Part shown: positions 8,249-14,902 of the stretch, in pieces | Numbering within the stretch: the first letter of the stretch is position 1 | Layout of the letters: the number at the start of each line of letters is the position of its first letter | Assembly (NCBI GenBank): GCA_934502625.1 | Contig: CAKSUQ010000025.1 | Coordinates: 1-27,940 of the forward strand | DNA from: an uncultured Gemmiger sp. | GTDB lineage: Bacteria > Bacillota > Clostridia > Oscillospirales > Ruminococcaceae | Reading direction: 5' to 3' | DNA: 27,940 bases | The notes under the pieces: model-generated | The model's input: only the letters and a program-made list of their open reading frames with translations | Told to the model about the DNA's origin: nothing | Database searches by the model: none | Translations under genes and position numbers: made by a program

Positions 8249-10039
8249 TTATTCGTCGGCGTCCGCATCGGCGGGGCGGGCGCCCTTTTTGCGGCCGAGA
8301 TTTGCGAAAAAGTCGGTCAGCTCGTCGTTGCTCATCCCCTTGACCGTTTCGGCCAGCGGCTTCGCGTTCTGCAGGCGGTCGAGGTACATATCGACGTCCT
8401 GCCGCTGCAGGCGGACGTCGTGGTTCATGGCCTGCAGCTGCGACACCGTCGAGAAGGTCTTCTCGTCCAGCAGCTGCCCCAGCGTCGTCGCGTTGAGCGG
8501 GAGCTGCTGGTCGGCGCACCGGTAGATGACCTGCACGGCCTGACGAATTTCGTCTTCGGGAATCCAGCCGAGGTCGAGCTTTGGCCGCACATAAGCGATC
8601 TCGTCGGGGTTTTGCAGCAGCGCCGCGACGAGCTGACGCCCGGCCTTGGCCGCACCGAGGGCGTTATCCCCGCCCTGCGTATAACTCAGCCGGATGTCGG
8701 CGGCGTTATCTGTTTTTGTCAGTTCGCGCTGCTCCTTGCGGTAGCTGCGGCGGTCGGCGGCGCGGGCAGCACCCTGCATCTGGGACAGGATGGCCTGCTT
8801 TGCCACGCCAGTCTCGTCAGCCAGCCGTCCGGCGTAGACGTCCCGCGCCGTGGGGCTGACGCCCCGCTGGGTCAGGATGTCGATGGCCTCGCGGATGTAG
8901 GACAGCCGCCCGTCATCGCTGCGCAGGTCGTACTTAGCCTTCGCTTTTTTCAGCTGGAACTCCGTCGGATTGGCCGTGCCGTTCAAGAGCATCTCGAACC
9001 GGTCGCGGCCGTATTTTTTGATGAACTCGTCGGGGTCTTTCGCGCCCTGATAGCTCAGCACGCTGACTTTTACGGGGCTGTTGGCGAACAGGCCGAGACT
9101 GCGCTCGGTCGCCTTCTGCCCTGCCTCGTCGGAGTCGTAACTCAGGATGACCTCGTCGGCGTACTCGCTCAGCAGCTTGACCTGTTCGGCGGTCAGCGCG
9201 GTGCCGCAGGCGCAGACAGCAGTGTCGAAGCCCGCCTCGTGCATCGAGATGACGTCCATGTAGCCCTCGCAGAGGATGTAGCGCTTGCTGGCGGATTTTT
9301 TCGCCACATTCAGCGCGAACAGCGTGCGGGACTTGTGGTAAACCATCGTTTCCGGGCTGTTGATGTATTTGGGCTTTGAGTCGTCCAGTACGCGGCCGCC
9401 GAACGCGATGATCGCGCCGCGCACGTCGATGATGGGCACCATGACGCGGTGGCGGAAGATGTCGTAGAGGTTGCCCTTGGCGCTGCGCTTGATGAGGCCG
9501 GAGTTTTCCAGCTCGCTTTCCGAGAAGCCCCGCCGCTTCAGATAGTGCAGCAGGCCGACGAAATCCTCCGGCGCATAGCCGAGGCCGAACCGGCGGATGG
9601 CGGCGTCGGACAGGCCGCGTTTTTCCTTCCAGTAGCGGCGCGCCATGGCAGCTTCGGGCGTTTTGGCGTTGAGCTGCTCATAAAAATAGCGGGCGGCGCA
9701 GCGGTTGATCTCCAACAAACGTTGCCGGGCGCGGGATTCGCGGTCGTCCTCCTCCGGCAGGGGCATCCCGGCGCGGGAGGCCAGCTGCTTGACGCTCTCG
9801 ACATAGCCGAGGTTATTGTACCGGCGCACGAAATTGATGACATCGCCCGCCGCGCCGCAGCCGAAGCAATAAAAGCTCTGGGTGTCTGGATAAACGACGA
9901 AGGAGGGCGTTTTTTCATTGTGGAAGGGGCACAGGCCGGACAGGGTGCGCCCCCGGCGGCGCAGCTGGACATACTGGCCGATGACCTCTTCAATATCGTT
10001 GCGGCGAACGACTTCCTGTATGTATTCTTGGGGGATCAA
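8249..10039 (-). CDS. dnaG: DNA primase
   Basis: DnaG makes the RNA primers for DNA replication at the helicase. The CHC2 zinc finger has C37, H40, C58 and C61 (CPFHNEK...FYCFGCGAAGD). The RNA polymerase core follows, then the TOPRIM domain with YILCEGYMDVISMHEAG and YDSDEAGQKA. The C-terminal part would be the DnaB-binding domain. No ATG fits: the ATG at 10180 lies inside a repeat and would add 47 repeat-derived residues. I chose TTG at 10039 (MIPQEYIQEVVRRND...), preceded by GGAGGTG about 10 bases away, giving 596 residues, the normal length. It lies between dgt and sigA, all in one direction. Confidence 0.95.
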   Translation of the reverse strand: MIPQEYIQEVVRRNDIEEVIGQYVQLRRRGRTLSGLCPFHNEKTPSFVVYPDTQSFYCFGCGAAGDVINFVRRYNNLGYVESVKQLASRAGMPLPEEDDRESRARQRLLEINRCAARYFYEQLNAKTPEAAMARRYWKEKRGLSDAAIRRFGLGYAPEDFVGLLHYLKRRGFSESELENSGLIKRSAKGNLYDIFRHRVMVPIIDVRGAIIAFGGRVLDDSKPKYINSPETMVYHKSRTLFALNVAKKSASKRYILCEGYMDVISMHEAGFDTAVCACGTALTAEQVKLLSEYADEVILSYDSDEAGQKATERSLGLFANSPVKVSVLSYQGAKDPDEFIKKYGRDRFEMLLNGTANPTEFQLKKAKAKYDLRSDDGRLSYIREAIDILTQRGVSPTARDVYAGRLADETGVAKQAILSQMQGAARAADRRSYRKEQRELTKTDNAADIRLSYTQGGDNALGAAKAGRQLVAALLQNPDEIAYVRPKLDLGWIPEDEIRQAVQVIYRCADQQLPLNATTLGQLLDEKTFSTVSQLQAMNHDVRLQRQDVDMYLDRLQNAKPLAETVKGMSNDELTDFFANLGRKKGARPADADADE

Positions 10040-10089
10040 CGGGTGACTGCACCTCCGTTTCTGAAATAATAAATAAGAAATATGGTGGC

Positions 10090-10111
10090 GTTTTCGCCTA
10101 AAGGCGAAAAC
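10090..10111 (-). other. Hairpin in the dgt-dnaG gap
   Basis: A stem GTTTTCGCC/GGCGAAAAC with a 4-base loop lies about 50 bases before the dnaG start. The U-rich stretch on the minus strand begins only some bases after the stem, so this may be a processing or attenuating structure rather than a full terminator. E. coli also places termination and processing signals around dnaG, but equivalence is only inferred. Confidence 0.45.
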
Positions 10112-10116
10112 AAAAT

Positions 10117-10198
10117 CCGTAGGGGCGGATTCTATATCCGCCCGTGCCGCTGCACCGCAGGCCGAACCGCGCGGGCGCATATGGAATGCGCCCCTACG
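10117..10198. repeat. REP-like composite between dgt and dnaG
   Basis: The element starts CCGTAGGGGCGGATTC and ends GAATGCGCCCCTACG. The left stem pairs GGGCGGAT with ATCCGCCC; the right pairs GGGCGCAT with ATGCGCCC. The two halves form inverted termini around a spacer of about 30 bases. Translation through it supplies the false N-terminal extension of the longest dnaG reading frame. T6 follows on the plus strand. Confidence 0.85.
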
Positions 10199-10211
10199 TT
10201 TTTTGATTTAT

Positions 10212-11213
10212 TTATAGCACGTGCCACTTCTGCGGCACGAACAGTTCCTCAAACAGGCGTGTGGCGAATTCGTCGCTCATGCCGCTGATATAATCGGTCA
10301 CGGCGCGGTCGACGCCCTCGTTGTAGGCGATCTGCATGTAAAAATTCGGCATCAGGGCGGGCTCGCTGCAAAGGCGGTCGTACAGCTCGCTGATGAGCTT
10401 GTCCACCTTCTTTTCCTCGCGCTTGGCCTCCTTGTCGACGTAAACCGTCGAGTACATGAAGTCCTTCAGCACGGCATAGGCGGCCTCAACCTCCGGCGAA
10501 AAGTGGATCTGCCCTTTCCCGCTGTGGGCGACAAGGTCAGAAATCATCGTCGTGATGCGTTCGGATTTCGTCGCGCCCAGCACCGCCGTTGCTTCGGGCG
10601 GCAGCTGGCGCGGGTCAAGCACTCCCGCCGTGACGGCATCCTCGATGTCGTGGTTCAAAAACGCGATGTGATCGGCGCGGCGCACTACACAGCCCTCCGG
10701 CGTGTGCGCCCATGCACCCGACGTGTGCGTCACGATGCCGTTGCGCACCTCCCACGTCAGGTCAAGCCCCTGCCCGTCGCGCTCAAGATAATCGACGACG
10801 CGCAGACTTTGGCGGTAGTGGGTGAAGCCGCCGGGGCACAGGCGGTTCAGCGCGCGCTCGCCCGCGTGGCCGAACGGCGTATGGCCGAGGTCGTGCCCCA
10901 GCGCGATGGCCTCAGTCAGGTCTTCGTTCAGGCGCAGCGCGCGGGAGATCGTCCGCGCGATCTGCGAGACCTCCAGCGTATGCGTCAGGCGGGTACGGTA
11001 GTGGTCTCCCTCCGGCGAGAGGAACACCTGCGTTTTCTGTTTCAGGCGGCGGAACGCCTTGCAGTGCAGGATACGGTCACGGTCGCGCTGGAAGCAGGGG
11101 CGGATGGGGTCGTCCTCCAGCGGAACTCGGCGGCCACGGCTGTTGGCGCTCAGCGTTGCGAATTGGCTCAATGTCTGGCGTTCGATGGCCTCGGTCTCTT
11201 CCCGGATCGTCAT
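10212..11213 (-). CDS. dgt: dGTP triphosphohydrolase-like HD protein
   Basis: This 333-residue HD-domain enzyme is of the Dgt/dNTP triphosphohydrolase family, which releases tripolyphosphate from dNTPs. Metal ligands are visible as H78 (RLTHTLEVSQIAR) and the H107-D108 pair in ALGHDLGHTPFGH. The N-terminal block DPIRPCFQRDRDRILHCKAFRRLKQKTQVF (35-64) is the family signature, with arginines for nucleotide contact. AAGGGGG lies 7 bases before ATG 11213. The gene is upstream of dnaG and sigA, the usual clostridial order, with a repeat inserted in the gap. Substrate preference among dNTPs cannot be read from sequence. Confidence 0.92.
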   Translation of the reverse strand: MTIREETEAIERQTLSQFATLSANSRGRRVPLEDDPIRPCFQRDRDRILHCKAFRRLKQKTQVFLSPEGDHYRTRLTHTLEVSQIARTISRALRLNEDLTEAIALGHDLGHTPFGHAGERALNRLCPGGFTHYRQSLRVVDYLERDGQGLDLTWEVRNGIVTHTSGAWAHTPEGCVVRRADHIAFLNHDIEDAVTAGVLDPRQLPPEATAVLGATKSERITTMISDLVAHSGKGQIHFSPEVEAAYAVLKDFMYSTVYVDKEAKREEKKVDKLISELYDRLCSEPALMPNFYMQIAYNEGVDRAVTDYISGMSDEFATRLFEELFVPQKWHVL

Positions 11214-11332
11214 GCGGCGTCCCCCTTTCGCATTTTCACAGCTTCTATTTATAAATACGACAAAAGTGCGGGAAACACTCTTTTTTGTGGGAAAAATTTT
11301 GAATTTTTTTATGAATTTGCAGGGGCGGTGCC

Positions 11333-11950
11333 TTAAAACGCCGCGTACTGCGCCCCGGAAATTTCCACCGCTGCCGCGCCACGGGTCAATTCGGTCAGTG
11401 CGGCGACGAGGGCGGCCTCCTGCCCGGCAGGCATCCGCCAGCAGAGCGTCACGGCGTCGTCAAAGATCGGCTCGTCGGGGCGGGTCTCGGCGGCGGCGAT
11501 GAGGCGCTGCGCCTGCTCGAACTGGGCGTAGCTGACGCGGACTTTGCAGTCGACGACCAGCCGCATGCTGACGAGTTCGGCGTTTTGCAGTGCGCCGGAG
11601 GCCGCCGCCGTGTAGGCGCGCACCAGACCGCCGGTGCCCAGCAAGATGCCGCCGAAATACCGCGTCACCACGACGATAACGTCCGCCACGCCCGCGTGGC
11701 TGATGGTCTCCAGCACCGGCGTGCCCGCCGTCTTGGCCGGTTCGCCGTCATCGGAATAGCGGGTGCGGCCGTTTTGCAGCACATAGGCGTAGACGTTGTG
11801 CCGCGCCGTGCGGTTGGCGGCGCGCACGGCGTTCAGCACAGTCAGCGCCTTTTCCTCGGTGTCGGCGAAGGCTGCCGTGGCAATAAATCGGCTGCGCTTT
11901 TCCTCGTATTCAAAGGTGGACGCGCCCCGGATGGTCTTGTAGTCGGCCAT
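11333..11950 (-). CDS. YigZ/IMPACT family protein
   Basis: This 205-residue protein belongs to the UPF0029/IMPACT family. The N-terminal domain carries the signature blocks KRSRFIATAAFADTEEKA, RHNVYAYVL, RYSDDGEPAKTAGTPVLETI and RYFGGILLGTGGLVRAY. The C-terminal ferredoxin-like domain (about 135-205) is the DUF1949 type. Eukaryotic IMPACT acts on translational control through GCN1; the bacterial role is not established. The start is MADYKTIRGA at 11950 with GAGG 9 bases upstream; an in-frame ATG at 12151 would run back through a terminator and rpmE. No strong promoter of its own is visible. The gap to dgt is 119 AT-rich bases. Confidence 0.9.
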   Translation of the reverse strand: MADYKTIRGASTFEYEEKRSRFIATAAFADTEEKALTVLNAVRAANRTARHNVYAYVLQNGRTRYSDDGEPAKTAGTPVLETISHAGVADVIVVVTRYFGGILLGTGGLVRAYTAAASGALQNAELVSMRLVVDCKVRVSYAQFEQAQRLIAAAETRPDEPIFDDAVTLCWRMPAGQEAALVAALTELTRGAAAVEISGAQYAAF

Positions 11951-11971
11951 AGCAAAACCTCGTTGTATAGC

Positions 11972-12004
11972 AAAAAATACCCCGGATGACAGACATCCGG
12001 GGTA
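11972..12004 (-). terminator. rpmE terminator
   Basis: TACCCCGGATG (11978-11988) pairs with CATCCGGGGTA (11994-12004) around a 5-base loop. Six A residues at 11972-11977 give a U-tract on the minus strand, 14 bases after the rpmE stop. An A-run on the other side makes it potentially bidirectional. Confidence 0.9.
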
Positions 12005-12017
12005 CAAAAAAACGGAA

Positions 12018-12224
12018 TTACTTGCCAGCCTTGGCGAAGCGGCGCTTGAAACGCTCGACGCGGCCACCGGTATCGACCAGCTTCTGCTTGCCGGTGTAGA
12101 AGGGATGGCACTTGCTGCAAACCTCGACGTGGATCTCCGGCTTGGTGTCACGGGTGTGGATCACGTTGCCGCAGGCACAAGTGATGGTGCAGTCCACATA
12201 GTTCGGATGGATGCCCTGCTTCAT
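12018..12224 (-). CDS. rpmE: Ribosomal protein bL31, zinc-binding type
   Basis: This 68-residue large-subunit protein begins [10 protein letters not shown]. It retains the zinc-binding cysteines in TCACGN and [10 protein letters not shown], so it is the C+ type, which normally serves as the zinc-replete form. AGAGGTG stands just before ATG 12224. The frame is open upstream (an ATG at 12284 reads MSTYIEYG...), but the family start and ribosome binding site both favour 12224. It is monocistronic, with a consensus promoter and a 130-base leader that probably controls it. Confidence 0.97.
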   Translation of the reverse strand: MKQGIHPNYVDCTITCACGNVIHTRDTKPEIHVEVCSKCHPFYTGKQKLVDTGGRVERFKRRFAKAGK

Positions 12225-12354
12225 GGTTATTTCACCTCTTTCTCGATCATGATAAAAGGAGCCATACTCAATATATGTGCTCATCACAATCTCCGAATTG
12301 CGGCTACCAGCACCCGGCATCCTGTCCGGGCGGAGCAGCCATCTGAACGATTGC
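12225..12354 (-). promoter_or_regulatory. Structured rpmE leader, probable L31 autoregulatory RNA
   Basis: The predicted transcript carries about 130 untranslated bases. An outer stem GGCT/AGCC (12302-12305 with 12337-12340) encloses asymmetric internal loops and an inner stem CCCGG/CCGGG (12313-12317 with 12326-12330). A stem-internal loop-stem of this sort is what an L31-binding leader would need. L31 leaders have been described in several bacterial groups; assignment here is by position and structure only. Confidence 0.5.
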
Positions 12355-12360
12355 TGAAAT

Positions 12361-12389
12361 ATTTTAGCACAAAGTATCAAGATTGTCAA
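12361..12389 (-). promoter_or_regulatory. rpmE promoter
   Basis: On the minus strand TTGACA (12389-12384) and TAAAAT (12366-12361) are spaced 17 bases apart, a near-consensus sigma-A promoter. A REP-like composite begins 20 bases upstream. Confidence 0.8.
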
Positions 12390-12408
12390 GCACTTTTTTC
12401 GGTTGACA

Positions 12409-12483
12409 CCGTAGGGGCGGATTCTATATCCGCCCGTCAGACGGCAGACACCTTGCGGGCGCATATAGAATGCGCCCCTACGG
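12409..12483. repeat. REP-like composite between parC-like gene and rpmE
   Basis: This 75-base element is the cleanest example, CCGTAGGGGCGG at one end and GCGCCCCTACGG at the other, inverted to each other. Stems are GGGCGGAT/ATCCGCCC and GGGCGCAT/ATGCGCCC, each with a short loop, around a spacer of about 20 bases. It lies 20 bases past the parC-like stop, where no ordinary terminator is seen, so it may also end that transcript. Confidence 0.88.
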
Positions 12484-12502
12484 AGCTTCGTGCGGTATCA
12501 CC

Positions 12503-14746
12503 TTACAGCGTCAGCTGCTCCGCTCTGTCGTCGTCCTTCAAAATCGCACCGGCGGCGGGCAGGGTGCGCACGCGGTAGCGCGGGGCATCGTTCAGCTCAA
12601 GGCCCTCGGCCAGCGTGACGCGGGCGATCCCGGCGTTCTTTTTCAGCGCCACAACGTTGACACCGGCGGTGTCGCGGGTCGCCTTTTCGGGTATGAGTGC
12701 ACTGCCGACGAGCAGCAAGCGGTTGTTGGTGGTGAAAATCGCCAGCTCGGTCTCCTCGGGCAGGTGGCGCATGAAGGCCAGCTCGGCCTTATCGCTGTAG
12801 GCTTTCAGCAGCTTGCGGCGGTTCTGCTTTGTCTCATAGCTGGACAGCGGCACCTTGGCGCACTTGCCGTTGTCGTAGAAGAAGAGCATCCAGCCCTTGT
12901 AGTCGGGGGTCACGACCATATACAGCGGAACCTCGCCCTCCTCCATGCCGAGGGCGCTGGCGACGTAATCGCCGAGGACACTCGCCTTGCTGTCGTTGAA
13001 ATCGTAGGCATGGGACTTGTAAACCTGACGATGGTTCGTGAAGAACAGCAGCTCGACGCTGTTCGTGCTCTCGCAGGTGAACAATACCTCGTCGCCGTCC
13101 TTGAGCTTCTGCTCGCCGCTCATGCGCAGGCTCTGGGGCGTGATCTTCTTGAAGTAGCCGTCCCGCGTGAAGAACAGGTGCACGGGGTAATCGGGGATCT
13201 GCTGCTCCGGCTCCTCGCCCTCAACGGCGGGCACCTCGTACATGATCTCGCAGCGGCGGGGCTTACCGTACTTTTTGGCGACGTCGGCCAGCTCCTTCAT
13301 GATGATCTTGTTGATGCGCGCCGGGCGCTTGAGAATATCCTCCAAGTCCGCAATCGCGTTTTCGAGTTCCTCGATTTCCTCGGTGCGCTTTAAAATATAC
13401 TCGCGGTTCAGGTGGCGCAGCTTGATTTCGGCCACGTACTCGGCCTGCACCTCGTCGATGCCGAAGCCGATCATCAGGTTGGGTACGACCTCGGTCTCCT
13501 CGGCGGTGTTGCGCACGATTTCGATGGCCTTGTCGATGTCGAGCAGGATCGCCTTCAGGCCCTTGAGCAGATGCAGGCGCTTCTGCTTGCCCTGCAGATC
13601 GTAATAGGTGCGGCGGCGCACACACTCGGCGCGGAACGCGATCCACTCGTTCAGGATGCTGCGCACGCCCAGCACCTTGGGCTGGCCCGCGATCAGCACG
13701 TTGAAGTTGCAGGCGAAGCTGTCCTCCAGCGGCGTGGCCTTGTACAGGCGCGCCATCAGCTTGTCGGGGTCCTGGCCGCGCTTCAAATCAATCGTCAGCT
13801 TTAAGCCGTTCAGGTCGGTCTCGTCGCGCATATCGGAGATCTCGCGGATCTTGCCCAGCTTGACCAGCTCGGTGATCTTGTCCATGATGGCTTCTACCGT
13901 CGTCGTGGGCGGGATTTGTGTGACGTCGATGCAGTTGTTTTCCCTGTCGTAGCTCCATTTGGCGCGGACGCGGACGCTGCCGCGGCCATTTTCCAGCACG
14001 TTCTGCATTTCGGCGGCGTCGTACAGAATCGTGCCGCCGCCGACGAAATCAGGGGCCGGAATGATTTCCCGCAAATCGGCCTGCGGGTCCTTCATCAGGG
14101 CAATCGTCGCATTGCAGAGTTCCTCGAGGTTGAAGGAGCAGATGTTGGACGCCATGCCGACGGCGATGCCCAGCGTGTTGTTGGCCAGGATTGTCGGGAA
14201 GGTGACGGGCAGCAGCGTCGGCTCCGTCGTCGTGCCGTCGTAGTTGGGCACAAAGTCGACGGTGTCCTTGTCAATGTCGCGGAACAGCTCGTCGCAGACC
14301 GGCTCGAGCTTGGCCTCGGTGTAACGGGCGGCGGCGTAGGCCATATCGCGGCTGTACGCCTTGCCGAAGTTACCCTTGGAGTCGACAAACGGTACGAGCA
14401 GGCTCTCGTTGGAGCGTCCCATACGCACCATCGTGTCATAGATGGCGGCGTCGCCGTGGGGGTTCAGGTGCATCGTGCTGCCGACGATGTTGGCACTTTT
14501 GGTGCGGTTGCCCTTCAGCAGCCCCATCTCGTACATCGTGTAGAGCAGCTTGCGGTGGGCGGGCTTGAAGCCGTCGATCTCCGGCAGCGCGCGGGAGACG
14601 ATGACGCTCATCGCGTAGGGCATATAGTTGGTTTCCAGCGTGTCGGTGATGGCGGATTCCAGCACCTCGCCCGCCGATAAAATTTCGACATTATCGCCCA
14701 GCTGCGGGCGCGCAGGGGTCAGTTTTTTTTCTTTGCGTTTTGCCAT
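12503..14746 (-). CDS. ParC/GyrA-like type IIA topoisomerase subunit A
   Basis: This 747-residue breakage-reunion subunit of an ATP-dependent type IIA topoisomerase works with the ParE-like protein encoded just upstream. The winged-helix segment contains MHLNPHGDAAIYDTMVRMGR, and the catalytic tyrosine is Y142 (AARYTEAKL). The coiled-coil tower follows at about 330-480 and a C-terminal DNA-wrapping region at about 500-747. No GyrA box (QRRGGKG-like) is visible, favouring a decatenase/topoisomerase IV-like role. Ala100 stands where GyrA has the quinolone-contact Ser83. Start MAKRKEKKLT at 14746 has AGGA 8 bases upstream; the upstream in-frame ATG at 14848 lies in a repeat. I leave the symbol blank because this branch is divergent. 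Confidence 0.9.
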   Translation of the reverse strand: MAKRKEKKLTPARPQLGDNVEILSAGEVLESAITDTLETNYMPYAMSVIVSRALPEIDGFKPAHRKLLYTMYEMGLLKGNRTKSANIVGSTMHLNPHGDAAIYDTMVRMGRSNESLLVPFVDSKGNFGKAYSRDMAYAAARYTEAKLEPVCDELFRDIDKDTVDFVPNYDGTTTEPTLLPVTFPTILANNTLGIAVGMASNICSFNLEELCNATIALMKDPQADLREIIPAPDFVGGGTILYDAAEMQNVLENGRGSVRVRAKWSYDRENNCIDVTQIPPTTTVEAIMDKITELVKLGKIREISDMRDETDLNGLKLTIDLKRGQDPDKLMARLYKATPLEDSFACNFNVLIAGQPKVLGVRSILNEWIAFRAECVRRRTYYDLQGKQKRLHLLKGLKAILLDIDKAIEIVRNTAEETEVVPNLMIGFGIDEVQAEYVAEIKLRHLNREYILKRTEEIEELENAIADLEDILKRPARINKIIMKELADVAKKYGKPRRCEIMYEVPAVEGEEPEQQIPDYPVHLFFTRDGYFKKITPQSLRMSGEQKLKDGDEVLFTCESTNSVELLFFTNHRQVYKSHAYDFNDSKASVLGDYVASALGMEEGEVPLYMVVTPDYKGWMLFFYDNGKCAKVPLSSYETKQNRRKLLKAYSDKAELAFMRHLPEETELAIFTTNNRLLLVGSALIPEKATRDTAGVNVVALKKNAGIARVTLAEGLELNDAPRYRVRTLPAAGAILKDDDRAEQLTL

Positions 14747-14775
14747 AAAATCTATCCTATATTCACAGCCGCCCG

Positions 14776-14861
14776 GTAGGGGCCGGACATATCCGGCCCG
14801 CAGCGTACCGGGCGCAGAGCGTTTGCGGGAAGGTTGCGGGCGGGGCATGCCCCGCCCCTAC
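14776..14861. repeat. REP-like composite between the two topoisomerase genes
   Basis: Ends are GTAGGGGCCGGACATATCCG and the inverted palindrome closing CCGCCCCTAC. The left stem is GGGCCGGA/TCCGGCCC; the right, GGGCGGGGCATGCCCCGCCC, is a perfect 20-base palindrome. The spacer, including CGCAGC and GCGTTTGCGG, matches the composite at 25201-25289. It occupies most of the gap in the parE-parC pair, so it should be transcribed with them. Confidence 0.88.
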
Positions 14862-14902
14862 ACGCGCGGCAATCGTAGGGGTGTTCTTCTGTCGGGCGCG
14901 TA

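Noticed and set aside
12225..12284. In-frame N-terminal extension of rpmE starting MSTYIEYG
   Set aside because: bL31 proteins start at MKxGIHP, and AGAGGTG is positioned for ATG 12224.
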